64,000 bases of DNA from Subtercola frigoramans (GTDB taxonomy: Bacteria; Actinomycetota; Actinomycetes; Actinomycetales; Microbacteriaceae), in the NCBI RefSeq assembly GCF_016907385.1, contig NZ_JAFBBU010000001.1, forward strand, positions 3,596,001-3,660,000, in the 5' to 3' direction. Each line of letters opens with the position of its first letter. Position 1 is the stretch's first letter. A program made the position numbers and the translations under genes. Under the pieces are notes generated by a model. The model did not search any database, was not told the DNA's origin, and saw only the letters and a list, made by a program, of their open reading frames with translations. Below are positions 41,573 to 51,185 of this stretch, piece by piece.

Positions 41573-42553
41573 ATGTTCAGAGCACTGGTGGTCGACAGAG
41601 ATACCCCTCCCACACTTCGCGACGTCGACGACGACTTTCTCCCTAAAGCCGACGTCACCATTGCGATCGAATACTCCAGCGTCAACTTCAAAGACGGACT
41701 CGCTCTCAGCCAGAACGGTGGCGGAGTGGTGCGTACCTTCCCGTTGGTTCCGGGGATCGACCTCGTCGGCACTGTCGAGCACTCCGCAGACCCGGTATTC
41801 GCCGTCGGCGAGCGCGTCATCCTCAACGGAGACGGCATCGGGGAGAAGTACTTCGGCGGGCTGGCTGAACGGGCGCGCGTTCGATCAGACGCCCTGGTCG
41901 CGCTGCCAGACGGCCTCACGGCGGAGCGCGCCGCCGCAATCGGTACCGCCGGATTCACCGCGATGATCGCCGTTCTGGCCCTCGAACGGAACGGGGTCGT
42001 GCCGGGTTCGGGAGAGATCCTCGTCACGGGGGCCGCCGGCGGCGTGGGCTCCATCGCCATCGCCCTGCTCGCGGGGCGCGGTTACACCGTGGTGGCGTCG
42101 AGCGGGCGCGCGGAGACCGAGGGCGCGTACCTTCGCGGCCTGGGCGCAACCACCGTGATCGATCGTTCCGAGTTCTCCGAGGCGGGCAAGCCCCTGCAGA
42201 AGCAGCGGTGGGCTGGCGCGATCGACTCGGTCGGCAGTTCGACGCTCGCGAATGTGCTCGCCCAGACGAGCTACGGCGGCACCGTCGTGGCGTGCGGCCT
42301 CGCGCAGGGCGCCGACCTTCCGACGACAGTGATGCCGTTCATCCTTCGCTCGGTGACCCTCACCGGGGCCAACTCGGTCGAGGCGCCGGCAGCTCTTCGC
42401 AAACAGGCTTGGGCGGCCCTGGCGAACGAACTCGACGGCGAACTGCTCGACTCGATGACCACCACGATCGGCCTCAGTGACGTCATCGCCACAGGAGCCC
42501 AGATTCTGGCCGGCTCGATTCGGGGGCGAACCGTGGTCGACGTTCGCTGCTGA
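41573..42553 (+). CDS. Quinone oxidoreductase YhdH/AcuI family protein
   Basis: A 326-residue medium-chain reductase without zinc ligands. NFKDGLAL and PLVPGIDLVGTVE near the N-terminus, GTAGFTAMIAV near 123, the NADPH motif VTGAAGGVGSIAIALLA near 148 and the C-terminal GRTVVDV are hallmarks of the YhdH/YhfP group, which includes acrylyl-CoA reductase. The cytoplasmic enzyme probably reduces an activated double bond with NADPH; the substrate is not determined. Confidence 0.88.
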   Translation: MFRALVVDRDTPPTLRDVDDDFLPKADVTIAIEYSSVNFKDGLALSQNGGGVVRTFPLVPGIDLVGTVEHSADPVFAVGERVILNGDGIGEKYFGGLAERARVRSDALVALPDGLTAERAAAIGTAGFTAMIAVLALERNGVVPGSGEILVTGAAGGVGSIAIALLAGRGYTVVASSGRAETEGAYLRGLGATTVIDRSEFSEAGKPLQKQRWAGAIDSVGSSTLANVLAQTSYGGTVVACGLAQGADLPTTVMPFILRSVTLTGANSVEAPAALRKQAWAALANELDGELLDSMTTTIGLSDVIATGAQILAGSIRGRTVVDVRC

Positions 42554-42589
42554 CAAGACGAGACGCACCCTGACACCCGAACTGGGTTG

Positions 42590-42628
42590 CTGAGCAAACT
42601 TCACTACTGAGCAAATCTCGGGTACGAT
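42590..42628 (+). promoter_or_regulatory. Leaderless promoter with direct repeat upstream of membrane protein gene
   Basis: TACGAT (42623-42628) ends six bases before ATG 42635. CTGAGCAAA occurs at 42590-42598 and again at 42607-42615, 17 bp apart, straddling the -35 region. Confidence 0.45.
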
Positions 42629-42634
42629 CAGTGG

Positions 42635-44323
42635 ATGCCCGAGCCCACCCCTTCGTATTCGGTCGGCATCGCCCGGTTGCCGCGGTCTGCGCTGCGACAG
42701 TCTGCGCGAACCTCCTCCCAGTCACAGGAGCAACACGTCCCGGGCCACGATACGGGCAGACCCGAGCACCCGACGGCCAATGAGACATCATGGTGGCGGC
42801 GCGCACCTGAACGGATCTTCGGTGACTCCAACAGGATCGTCGCAATCGACGTGACGCGTGGACTCGCCCTGGTGGGCTCTGCAGCGCTGCTCGCGCTCCC
42901 TGATCTGCTGTTATCGGTGTCGAATGGCACCGGTCTCGCTAGCAGCGAAGAGCCTTTTCCGGGCGCTGTCCCTCGAGCCCCGGTGCCGCCGTCGATTGTG
43001 GGCTTCAGCTGGAGCGCGAACGTCTCGATGCTGACTCTCATCCCCGCCGTTGTGGTGCTGCTCTTCGCCGTGAGTGCCGGTCTGTCGGTGTCCCTGTCAG
43101 CAGGGGGGCGTCAGCCCCTTCCCGGCCCGCGCGGCGTGCAGGTTCGCCTCCGACTCCTGTTCCGGGCTGTCGTGTGCTTCGGCGCCGGCGCCGCCCTCGT
43201 GGCGTTGTCTGACGTGGTGATCGGTCACTCGGCGACCAAAACAACCGGAATCCGCGGGGTGATGGCCGCGCAGCTGGCCGCGCAGCTGGCCGCGCAGCTG
43301 GGAGGGGCCCTGCAGGTGATCGCAGCGCTGACTGGTGTTGCCATCGTGATGGTCCGTTGGCCGAAATGGCTCCTCTTCACGATTTCGGGCATTCTCGCCG
43401 TCGTTCCACCGATCGTCACGAGCATCTTCGACACAACCGGTTCTGTTGCGCCATCCGTGTTTTCACAGCGGCTCGGCTCGCTCGGTCTTGACCCAGCGTC
43501 GTTTGCCCGCGCCGCCTTCGCGTCGAGCACGCTCGGCACGCCGACGGTGCTCTGGATCGTTCTCTTCATCGTCGGCCTCGCCATCGCAAAGCTCACTCTC
43601 ACGCGCATCGTCACGCGACTGGTTTTGTGGGGCGCAGGGGGCCTCACAGCAGGAGTGGGCCTCGGTGCGAGCTGGGCCCTCAGCCACTCTGCGGCAACAC
43701 CACCCAGTGCTGTCGGAGTGCTCGCCAACGCGCCTGCCAGCTCGAACGTCTTCGTGTTCGTCGGGGTCTGCGGATCTGTGATCGCCGTGGTTGCCACACT
43801 TCTCCTCGTCGCTCCCGCACTCCGCTGGGGGCTCGCCCCCCTGGCTGCGACTGGCTCTCTCGCACTGACCGGTTCGATCCTGCTCGTTGTCGGGGCCATG
43901 GTCTCTGTTGCGGCCCAGCGTGATCTGCCCCCGAGCGCCAGCCTGTTCGGGGTCGCAGCCGTGCCCGTGTTCTGTATTCTCTGGCGGTTGCTGCTCGGTC
44001 GGGGTCCGCTCGAGCGCCTCGGGCGCGGCATTGAACGTGCCATCTCAGCAGAAGCAGCGACAGACGAACCTTCTGGGCTTCTACCTGCTAAGCCTGTGCC
44101 TGCTGAACCCACAGCGGTGCTGCCGGCAATGACTGAACCGCGGGCAGAGCGTGCGCCCCGGGTTCGTGAACCGAGATCCCGCAGCGCCATTCGCCAGAAG
44201 CGCCCGGCACGCCGTGAAACTCCGACGGTCAGACCCTCCCTTCCTGCACCCGATGTCTCTCCCGAGATCGGTGTACGCACCAACTGGAGCCCCGGGCAGA
44301 CCCTCGGCAGGTCGCCGTTCTGA
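42635..44323 (+). CDS. Polytopic membrane protein (HGSNAT/DUF1624-like N-terminus)
   Basis: A 562-residue protein of unknown function. A 68-residue hydrophilic N-terminus leads to RIVAIDVTRGLALVG, the opening motif of the heparan-alpha-glucosaminide acetyltransferase/DUF1624-type acyltransferase membrane family, followed by about ten hydrophobic segments. Short hydrophilic loops include an Ala/Gln-rich tandem repeat (AAQLAAQLAAQL). The last 100 residues are a charged, Pro/Arg-rich cytoplasmic tail. Catalytic residues of the acyltransferase family cannot be confirmed by eye, so only the membrane nature and family resemblance are claimed. Confidence 0.65.
   Translation: MPEPTPSYSVGIARLPRSALRQSARTSSQSQEQHVPGHDTGRPEHPTANETSWWRRAPERIFGDSNRIVAIDVTRGLALVGSAALLALPDLLLSVSNGTGLASSEEPFPGAVPRAPVPPSIVGFSWSANVSMLTLIPAVVVLLFAVSAGLSVSLSAGGRQPLPGPRGVQVRLRLLFRAVVCFGAGAALVALSDVVIGHSATKTTGIRGVMAAQLAAQLAAQLGGALQVIAALTGVAIVMVRWPKWLLFTISGILAVVPPIVTSIFDTTGSVAPSVFSQRLGSLGLDPASFARAAFASSTLGTPTVLWIVLFIVGLAIAKLTLTRIVTRLVLWGAGGLTAGVGLGASWALSHSAATPPSAVGVLANAPASSNVFVFVGVCGSVIAVVATLLLVAPALRWGLAPLAATGSLALTGSILLVVGAMVSVAAQRDLPPSASLFGVAAVPVFCILWRLLLGRGPLERLGRGIERAISAEAATDEPSGLLPAKPVPAEPTAVLPAMTEPRAERAPRVREPRSRSAIRQKRPARRETPTVRPSLPAPDVSPEIGVRTNWSPGQTLGRSPF
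43265..43300 (+). repeat. 12-bp tandem repeat, three copies, in coding sequence
   Basis: GCCGCGCAGCTG is repeated exactly three times head to tail, encoding (AAQL)x3 at a loop between membrane segments. The unit is a multiple of three, so copy-number change would keep the frame. Confidence 0.8.
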
Positions 44324-44372
44324 TCTGCCAGCACTTCGACATAAGGGCTCTCCGCCCCGGAATCCGAACCCC

Positions 44373-46490
44373 ATGCGACCCGAAAACCACATAAGGCGAC
44401 TGCTGGGCGCAAGCGATCGCCTCCCTGCCGGCCCACTGGAACGACAGCTCATCGACGAAGCGATTTCGCTCGCCGATGCACTAGGCGACCAGCGACTGGG
44501 CTACGAGGCGCGCCTTCGACTGATCCGCTCTGCTGCGCTGACGGGAGACTCGGCCATCAGTAACACCGCCCTCACGCACTGCCGACGGCTCCACCTCTCA
44601 GATCCGACGACATTCCCTGCCCGGATCGGTGACCTCGACCTTGTGCATGAGCCACCCGCAATTTCGCGCGAAGAAGACCAGGAGCATCCCGTCACAGGCG
44701 GACCGGCTGCCCGCGACCGGTGCGACGATGCCGCCGGAGCCACTGCGCTCCGAGCTGCGCCGCCACCGGTACCGATCGCGCTCGAAGACGCACCTGCGTG
44801 GCTTCAGCGGGCCCGTGAGCGGGCGACGATCGGCGATGACGAAGGTGCCCGGTCTGCCATCGCCCGCTGCCGCGACTGCCTCGACGCCCCAGCCCGGCCG
44901 GGGACAATGCGGTCGGGCATCGCGCGTCTCACGGCCGAGCTCTATGCTCTCGAGATTCGGATGGCCGTCGAGCGTGGTGATCTCGAGCAGGCAGAGCGCC
45001 TGTGCTCGTGGCGCGTCGACGTACTCATCGAAGACGAGCGGCTCGACCTTGCTGAAGTGGAGCTCCAGCTCGGACTGCTTCTCTTCGGGGTCGAACCGCA
45101 GGTACGGCGAGGCGATCTCGAACGGGCTCTGGGCGAGGCGCGACGAAAGGGATTCGATGCAGAGGCACAGGTGAGCATCCTGACCGCCCTCGCCGAGCTG
45201 AGAGTGGCAGAAGAGGCCGTCGACCTTCTTCTCACAGCCATCAAGCTCTGCGGCTACCAGCCCGACGATGAGAGGGTCCAGAGACCCCTCTACCACCTTG
45301 CCCGTGCGCAACTCGCAGTCCACAACCGTGATGGAGCCCGAGCGGCCCTCGACAGGCTGTTGCGGCATCCGCTTGACCGGGCATTTCGGGCCAGTGCACT
45401 TCTGATGCGGGCCCGTGCGCTCGGCTCTGAACGTGACCTATTGGGTGCACGGGGGTGGTTCACGGCGCTGGCGCAGCCGAGAACAGGGGGCCACCGGGAT
45501 GCCCGGCGTCTGCTCGAGGCGATCGCCGATGCTGACCGGGCACTCGTTCTGAGCCTCGAACTCGGGTACAGCCTGGGCATCATCGAGGCCTGTGGTGTTC
45601 TCGCACTGCTTCTCGAAGATCTGGGAACGGCCCCCGGAGTGATCGAAGCGTGGCGACGGGCTCTCGCCGAGTCGGAGCAGATCTGCCATCCACATTCCCC
45701 CTTCCTGAGGTTTCGCCTCGCCCGAGCCCTCATTGCTGCGGAGCGCGGGCCAGAAGCCTGCGCAGAACTGACGGAGGTATTCGCGTTCGTGGTCGAGATG
45801 GGGTTGCCTTCGACGGAGCGCAGCGAGATCCTCTACTGGCTGGGGCACGCGCAGAGACTCGCAGACGACGACAACGCAGCCTACGCAAGCTGGAGCGCGG
45901 CGCTTTCGCTCACCAGCTCGGCGCAGGCGCCGCGACGAGCGGTGAGGCTCGGACTCGCGCTGGGCCGGCTGTTGCTCGACGAAGGCGACCAGTCAGCCGT
46001 CGATGTCCTGGCCCACGCGGTGCGTTGTGCGCGCCTTCTTCCCCCCGGATCGTGGGAGATCGTCGACACGCTTCATCTCCTCGGCCAGGCACAGTGCGCC
46101 AGCGGGGACCGCGCCGGCCTCGATGCTCTGGATGAAGCGATCGACCTGGCCGCCGACTTCGCCTTCGATGTGGACGGGTTGCTCGCGAACATCACGGAGT
46201 CACGCGCTCACGCCCTCGATGACCTCGGGGACGACGACGACGCAGTCCGCACTGCCTCGCGCGCGAGTGCTCTCTACGAACGGATGGGGCAACGATCATC
46301 CGCCGGGCATGCCAGTCTCTTCACAGCGCGGTTGTTGAGATCAGTCGGCCAGCTCACCGAGGCAGAACCGTGGTATGAACGAAGCGTCGAGCTCCTCTCG
46401 GCGGAGGGTGCGGTCGCGCGGGTCGCCGACAGCGAACTCACGGTGGTGCGAAAGCAGAGACGGTCGGCCCTCGGCCGGACTTCGCACTGA
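44373..46490 (+). CDS. Large helical-repeat (TPR-like) protein of unknown function
   Basis: A 705-residue, mostly alpha-helical protein. Repeating Ala/Leu-rich helix pairs such as LIDEAISLADALGDQRLGYEARLRLI, AEVELQLGLLLFG, ALDEAIDLAADFAFDVDGLLANITES and ALDDLGDDDDAVRTASRASALYERMG resemble tetratricopeptide repeats across most of the length, with a less ordered Pro/Ala-rich insert near residues 85-150. There is no helix-turn-helix, ATPase motif or signal peptide. ATG 44373 avoids a long overlap with the preceding gene. Such proteins are scaffolds or sensors; the partner is unknown. Confidence 0.65.
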   Translation: MRPENHIRRLLGASDRLPAGPLERQLIDEAISLADALGDQRLGYEARLRLIRSAALTGDSAISNTALTHCRRLHLSDPTTFPARIGDLDLVHEPPAISREEDQEHPVTGGPAARDRCDDAAGATALRAAPPPVPIALEDAPAWLQRARERATIGDDEGARSAIARCRDCLDAPARPGTMRSGIARLTAELYALEIRMAVERGDLEQAERLCSWRVDVLIEDERLDLAEVELQLGLLLFGVEPQVRRGDLERALGEARRKGFDAEAQVSILTALAELRVAEEAVDLLLTAIKLCGYQPDDERVQRPLYHLARAQLAVHNRDGARAALDRLLRHPLDRAFRASALLMRARALGSERDLLGARGWFTALAQPRTGGHRDARRLLEAIADADRALVLSLELGYSLGIIEACGVLALLLEDLGTAPGVIEAWRRALAESEQICHPHSPFLRFRLARALIAAERGPEACAELTEVFAFVVEMGLPSTERSEILYWLGHAQRLADDDNAAYASWSAALSLTSSAQAPRRAVRLGLALGRLLLDEGDQSAVDVLAHAVRCARLLPPGSWEIVDTLHLLGQAQCASGDRAGLDALDEAIDLAADFAFDVDGLLANITESRAHALDDLGDDDDAVRTASRASALYERMGQRSSAGHASLFTARLLRSVGQLTEAEPWYERSVELLSAEGAVARVADSELTVVRKQRRSALGRTSH

Positions 46491-46542
46491 CTCGAGGCTG
46501 GCGCAGCCCTCCACAGCGGGCATCATCTGCCTGCCCGAGCTT

Positions 46543-46929
46543 TCAGTCGGCCGCGATCTCCTGTGCATCAGACGCTTCGAGCGGCGGTAACCGCAGCGCC
46601 TTGAGAAGACTCAACGAATGACGGGTCGTGACGATGATGCGCGAGAACTCCGAATCCTGCAGGTCGATGACCACCGACGTACGCGTGCCCTTGATCAGCA
46701 GAAAGTCCTTGCCGTCGTGATACTTCCAGGAGCCGACGGCCAGCGTGAGCGGAATCGCGGTTCCCGGCGCGCGAATGCCGCGCACCCAGACCCACGGGTC
46801 GTCGGTGAGGGCGGCCGACCGGATGTTCTCCAGCGGCACGTCGATGTCGCTGCGTCGCAACGACATGATCTTCTCGGCTCGCGTCAACCTGATCTCGAGG
46901 CGATCGGGGTGAACGAACAGAACTGACAT
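46543..46929 (-). CDS. Small PH-domain-like protein downstream of hemL
   Basis: A 128-residue protein without membrane segments. The pattern MSVLFVHPDRLEIRLTRAEKIMSLRRSDIDVPLENIRSAAL followed by VVIDLQDSEFSRIIVTTRH resembles the bacterial PH-like domain (beta-rich, ending in a helix). It starts four bases after the hemL stop, so it is the last gene of the heme operon, but nothing in the sequence ties it to heme. The function is unknown. Confidence 0.7.
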   Translation of the reverse strand: MSVLFVHPDRLEIRLTRAEKIMSLRRSDIDVPLENIRSAALTDDPWVWVRGIRAPGTAIPLTLAVGSWKYHDGKDFLLIKGTRTSVVIDLQDSEFSRIIVTTRHSLSLLKALRLPPLEASDAQEIAAD

Positions 46930-46933
46930 GACT

Positions 46934-48286
46934 CTATTTTGCCGGTGATTCCCGTGCAGCGGAACGAGCCGCGCCCGGGAGCGCAGACACGATACGGTCC
47001 ATCGCACTGTCGTCGAGGGCGGCAGAGACGAACCAGGCCTCGAAAACAGACGGAGGCAGCGAGACGCCCGCGTCGAGCATCGAGTGGAAGAACGGTGCGT
47101 AGCGGTACGACTCCTGCGACTGCACCTCGGCGTAGGTGCGCGGCCCACCTGCAGAGAAGTCGCCGAACGCGAAGCTGAAGAGACTTCCTGCCCGCTGCAC
47201 AGAATGCGCGACACCCTCGGCGTCAAGTGCTTCCGAGACGGCCTTCGAGATGAGGGATGCTGCACTGTCGAGCTTCGCATAGACGCTCTCATCAGCCAAT
47301 CGCAGGGTCGCAAGCCCTGCCGCCACGGCAACCGGGTTACCCGAGAGTGTTCCGGCCTGGTACACCGGGCCGAGTGGTGCCAGGTAGTCCATCACATCTG
47401 CCCGACCGCCGAGCGCCGCCAGTGGCATACCGCCGCCGACGACCTTGCCGAAGGTGAAGAGGTCTGGAGCGTACGGAGTCTCGGAATTCACGTGCGCGGA
47501 GGTAGACGTCTCGAGGCCCCACCAGCCGGCTGGGCCGACCCGGAAACCGGTGAGAACCTCGTCCACGATGAGGAGGGCCCCATTCGCATGCGCAATGTCA
47601 GCGAGTGCGGCATTGAAGCCGGGATCAGGAGCCACGACCCCCATGTTCGCCGCAGCCGACTCGGTGATGACGGCCGCAATCGCGCCCTCGTGCGCGGAAA
47701 ACACCGCCCGAACCGCGTCGAGGTCGTTGTACGGCAACACGAGGGTCTGGGCCGCTGTAGCGGCCGTGACACCGGCAGATGCCGGCAATGCCAGCGTTGC
47801 CAGCCCCGATCCGGCCTCGGCCAGGAGGGAGTCGGAGTGGCCGTGGTAGTGACCGGCGAACTTCACGAGAATGTCGCGCCCAGTGAACCCCCTCGCCAGA
47901 CGGATGGCGGTCATTGTCGCTTCTGTGCCGGTGGAGACCAGGCGCACCTTCTCGACCGGCGATACCCCAGCTGACGACATGCGTGCGCGAATGGCCTCGG
48001 CCAACTCGGTCTCGCCGGGCGTTGAAGCGCCGAACGACAATCCACGCGCCGCCGCCGCCTGCACGGCCGCGATGACCTCGGGGTGGGCGTGCCCGAGAAT
48101 CGCGGGCCCCCATGAGTTGACCAGGTCGACATACTCGACCCCGTCGGCATCGGTGATGTGCGGGCCGCTGGCCGACACCATGAACCGCGGCGTGCCACCG
48201 ACGGATCGGAACGCGCGCACCGGCGAGTTCACCCCGCCCGGAATGGAGACGCTTGCGCGAGCGAACAGGACGTCGGATTCAGACAT
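46934..48286 (-). CDS. hemL: Glutamate-1-semialdehyde 2,1-aminomutase
   Basis: A 450-residue PLP enzyme that converts glutamate-1-semialdehyde to 5-aminolevulinate, the second step of the C5 pathway. [18 protein letters not shown] is at the N-terminus, [19 protein letters not shown] near residue 122, the PLP aspartate in [11 protein letters not shown] near 245 and the Schiff-base lysine in [10 protein letters not shown] near 275. ATG 48286 matches the family N-terminus ([11 protein letters not shown]). It follows hemB by 28 bases. Confidence 0.95.
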   Translation of the reverse strand: MSESDVLFARASVSIPGGVNSPVRAFRSVGGTPRFMVSASGPHITDADGVEYVDLVNSWGPAILGHAHPEVIAAVQAAAARGLSFGASTPGETELAEAIRARMSSAGVSPVEKVRLVSTGTEATMTAIRLARGFTGRDILVKFAGHYHGHSDSLLAEAGSGLATLALPASAGVTAATAAQTLVLPYNDLDAVRAVFSAHEGAIAAVITESAAANMGVVAPDPGFNAALADIAHANGALLIVDEVLTGFRVGPAGWWGLETSTSAHVNSETPYAPDLFTFGKVVGGGMPLAALGGRADVMDYLAPLGPVYQAGTLSGNPVAVAAGLATLRLADESVYAKLDSAASLISKAVSEALDAEGVAHSVQRAGSLFSFAFGDFSAGGPRTYAEVQSQESYRYAPFFHSMLDAGVSLPPSVFEAWFVSAALDDSAMDRIVSALPGAARSAARESPAK

Positions 48287-48314
48287 GTGGAGTGACCTTG
48301 GTTTCAGCGGCTGG

Positions 48315-49316
48315 CTAGGACTGGTCGAGCAGGGTTCGAGCGATCTCTGAGGCGAAATAGGTGAGCACGGCGTCGGCGCCTGCACGGCGGATGCTCGTGA
48401 CAGACTCGACGATGGCCCTCTCCCTCTCGATCCACCCGTTGGCTGCCGCGGCTTCGATCATCGAGTACTCGCCGGAGACCTGGTATGCCCAGACGGGAAC
48501 GGGCGAGACCGCCGCGACGTCGGCCAGTACGTCGAGGTAGCTCATCGCCGGCTTCACCATGACGATGTCTGCACCCTGCTCGACATCGAGGAGGGCCTCT
48601 CGCGCACCCTCCCGACGGTTTGCCGGATCCTGCTGGTAGGTCTTTCGGTTTCCCCGGAGGGACGAGCCCACGGCCTCCCGGAAGGGGCCGTAGAAGGCAG
48701 AGGCGTATTTTGCGGAGTAAGCAAGGATTGCGGTGTCCTGGAACCCGTTCGAATCCAGTTCATCGCGCACAGCAGCCACTTGGCCGTCCATCATCCCCGA
48801 GAGTCCGAGGAGTTCGGAACCGTTCCCGGCCTGCGCCAGGGCCATGTCGCGGTAACGGAGCAGTGTCGCATCGTTGTCGACCCTACCCTGGGCGTCGAGC
48901 ACACCGCAGTGGCCGTGATCGGTGAATTCGTCGAGACAGAGGTCGGTCTGAACCACGAGCGAGTCACCCACTTCGGAGACGACGACCTGGGTGGCACGGT
49001 TGAGGATTCCGTCGGGATCCGTCGCTCCCGACCCGATGGCGTCCTTCGTGTCGGGGACACCGAAGAGCATCACGCCGCCCAAGCCGAGCGCAGCAGCCTC
49101 AGTCACGACGCTCCGCACGGAATCCAAGGAATGCTGCATGACACCGGGCATCGAGCTGATCGGCCGGGCTTCGCCTTCGCGCACGAAGAGCGGCAGCACG
49201 AGATCAGCGGTGTGGAGCCGGTTCTCAGCGACGAGCCGTCGCATCGCCGGCGTCGACCTCAGCCGACGAGGCCGAATCGACAGGTCGCTCGTCTGGGTCA
49301 GGGCGAAAGTACTCAT
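48315..49316 (-). CDS. hemB: Delta-aminolevulinic acid dehydratase (porphobilinogen synthase)
   Basis: A 333-residue barrel enzyme condensing two 5-aminolevulinate molecules to porphobilinogen. [18 protein letters not shown] is at the N-terminus; the metal-site region [18 protein letters not shown], the active-site lysines in [16 protein letters not shown] and [10 protein letters not shown], and [10 protein letters not shown] are conserved. TDHGHCG retains Cys but lacks the full three-cysteine zinc triad, suggesting a Mg-type active site. TAGGGT lies seven bases before the ATG, so it may start its own leaderless transcript within the cluster. Confidence 0.95.
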   Translation of the reverse strand: MSTFALTQTSDLSIRPRRLRSTPAMRRLVAENRLHTADLVLPLFVREGEARPISSMPGVMQHSLDSVRSVVTEAAALGLGGVMLFGVPDTKDAIGSGATDPDGILNRATQVVVSEVGDSLVVQTDLCLDEFTDHGHCGVLDAQGRVDNDATLLRYRDMALAQAGNGSELLGLSGMMDGQVAAVRDELDSNGFQDTAILAYSAKYASAFYGPFREAVGSSLRGNRKTYQQDPANRREGAREALLDVEQGADIVMVKPAMSYLDVLADVAAVSPVPVWAYQVSGEYSMIEAAAANGWIERERAIVESVTSIRRAGADAVLTYFASEIARTLLDQS

Positions 49317-49323
49317 GCGATAA

Positions 49324-49329
49324 ACCCTA
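49324..49329 (-). promoter_or_regulatory. -10 element of a leaderless hemB transcript
   Basis: TAGGGT on the minus strand ends seven bases before the hemB ATG, inside the 53-base hemD-hemB gap. Confidence 0.55.
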
Positions 49330-49369
49330 CGCGTACTAGCTGTGGGGCCGATCTGCGGGAAGGCATGTC

Positions 49370-50149
49370 CTATCGGGGGGCTAGTGCCGCGTCGATGAGC
49401 GACTGGATCAGCGACTCGCTCGAGCGGTCGTGGGCGATCGCGTCGACGCGCAGGCCGTAGGAGCGTGCATCCTGCGCCGTCACCGGCCCGATGCAGGCCA
49501 CAATCGTGCTTTCGGGAATCGGCCCGAGCTGCAGCTGCACCTGTTCGGCGACGCTGCCCGAGGTGACGAGGATGGCGCGGATGAACCCCGCGGCGACCTC
49601 TTCACGAATATTTGGATCGACAGGCACCCCGATGGTGCGGTACGCGACCACCGATTCGACCGAATGCCCACGCTTGACCAGCCCGTTCGTGAGAACGGGC
49701 TTCGCGATCTCACTGCGCAGGGTGAGGATGCGTAGCGAGGCCCCTGCCTCCTCGAACTGCTTCATCTCACTCAGCAGGCCCTTGGCCGAATTGTCTTCGA
49801 GCGGCACGAGGTCGACCTTGTACCCCGCCAGCGATAGGGCTGCTGCTGTCGTTTCACCGACGGCAGCGATGCGGGTCGTCACGGGGACGATCGCGCGGTG
49901 CGCCGATAGCACGTCGACCGTTGTCGCACTCGTGACGGTGAGCCAGTCGAAGGCACCCCCAGCAAGCCTTTCGAGCGCACTTTCGAGTGCTGCTGCGTCT
50001 TCGGTCGGCGCGAAATTGATGAGCGGGGCGACGATCGGGGTTGCGCCCACCGCGCGGAGGTCGGAGGCGACTCCGTGGCCCCAAGGGCCGCCGCGAGGAA
50101 CCAACACGCGCCAACCGGTAAGGGGCTTGGTGCCGGGAGAGATGGTCAT
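49370..50149 (-). CDS. hemD: Uroporphyrinogen-III synthase
   Basis: A 259-residue two-lobed protein that closes and inverts hydroxymethylbilane to uroporphyrinogen III. The family is poorly conserved, but [64 protein letters not shown] and [19 protein letters not shown] are diagnostic. Its start overlaps the hemC stop (ATGA), the usual actinobacterial hemC-hemD coupling. Confidence 0.93.
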   Translation of the reverse strand: MTISPGTKPLTGWRVLVPRGGPWGHGVASDLRAVGATPIVAPLINFAPTEDAAALESALERLAGGAFDWLTVTSATTVDVLSAHRAIVPVTTRIAAVGETTAAALSLAGYKVDLVPLEDNSAKGLLSEMKQFEEAGASLRILTLRSEIAKPVLTNGLVKRGHSVESVVAYRTIGVPVDPNIREEVAAGFIRAILVTSGSVAEQVQLQLGPIPESTIVACIGPVTAQDARSYGLRVDAIAHDRSSESLIQSLIDAALAPR

Positions 50150-51099
50150 CGGCCACCCCCCAGTTGCGCCAGGTCGGAGGCGCCGTCATCGAGAAGTTGC
50201 AGAGCCACGTCGTGGCCGAGTGCTGACGCCAGCTCGAGCCGGAGCTGTCGATGGGTGGCCTCGTCGCCCGACGGAAGTTCCACCGACCGTTCGCCGCCCA
50301 GCTCTTCGGCACCGTCAGCGCTGTAGACCACTGCCGTCAGCGTGAGCGTATTGGCTTCGAGGCGCGCGGTGGCTCCGATTGGGGCGCTGCAGCCCGCCTC
50401 GAGCGTTGCGAGAACGGCGCGTTCGGCAGCAATCGACAGCCGAGATTCGTCGTGCCGGATGTATGCCAACTGGGGAATGTCGTCCTCCTCGCGCGTTTCG
50501 ATTGCCAGGGCTCCCTGGCCTGGGGCAGTCGGCCAGACGGCGAGGTCGAAGAACTCAGAAACGGCATCGAGTCTGCCCAGTCTGGTGAGACCGGCTGCGG
50601 CAAGCACCACGGCGTCCAGTTCCCCGCTCGACACCTTTGCCAGCCTGGTGTCGACATTACCTCTAATGTCGACAACCGTTGCATCCGGCCTGAGACTGAG
50701 CAGTTGCGCCACCCGCCTCGGCGACCCCGTACCGATGGTCGCACCCTCCGGCAGATCCGCCAGAGTGAGGCCGTTGCGGGTGATGAGAGCATCGCGCGGG
50801 TCTTCGCGCTGAGGCACTGCAGCCAGCACCAGGCCCGGGTACGGCGCCGTAGGGAGGTCTTTGAGCGAATGGACGACCAGGTCGCACTCGCCGGCAACCA
50901 GCGCCGCCCGCAGGGCACTGGCGAACACCCCCGTGCCGCCGATGCTCGACAGCGACGCACGCGAGGTGTCACCTTCTGTCGTGACCACCGTGATGGCGAC
51001 CTCGACGCCCGTCAGACGGGTCAGCTGCTCGGCGATCATGCCTGTCTGGGCGAGGGCGAGGGCGCTCCCTCGTGTCGCGATCGTGAGCTTACGGTTCAT
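50146..51099 (-). CDS. hemC: Hydroxymethylbilane synthase (porphobilinogen deaminase)
   Basis: A 317-residue enzyme joining four porphobilinogens. IATRGSALALAQTGMIAEQL is near the N-terminus, DLVVHSLKDLPT near 82, IGTGSPRRVAQL near 125, and the cysteine carrying the dipyrromethane cofactor is in LEAGCSAPIGATA near 237. It overlaps hemD by four bases and lies 86 bases after cpfC. Confidence 0.95.
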   Translation of the reverse strand: MNRKLTIATRGSALALAQTGMIAEQLTRLTGVEVAITVVTTEGDTSRASLSSIGGTGVFASALRAALVAGECDLVVHSLKDLPTAPYPGLVLAAVPQREDPRDALITRNGLTLADLPEGATIGTGSPRRVAQLLSLRPDATVVDIRGNVDTRLAKVSSGELDAVVLAAAGLTRLGRLDAVSEFFDLAVWPTAPGQGALAIETREEDDIPQLAYIRHDESRLSIAAERAVLATLEAGCSAPIGATARLEANTLTLTAVVYSADGAEELGGERSVELPSGDEATHRQLRLELASALGHDVALQLLDDGASDLAQLGGGR

Positions 51100-51185
51100 C
51101 AGATGGGGCGCGTCTCAGTTCGTCAATCGGGTCAAAGTGTTCTCGGTGAACCTGAGCGGCGGGTGTCGCCCTGGTTCGCCTGTAC

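Noticed and set aside
44151..44372. Extension of the helical-repeat protein upstream to 44151
   Set aside because: It overlaps 173 bases of the preceding gene in another frame and reads as Arg/Pro-rich sequence without repeats; ATG 44373 is cleaner.
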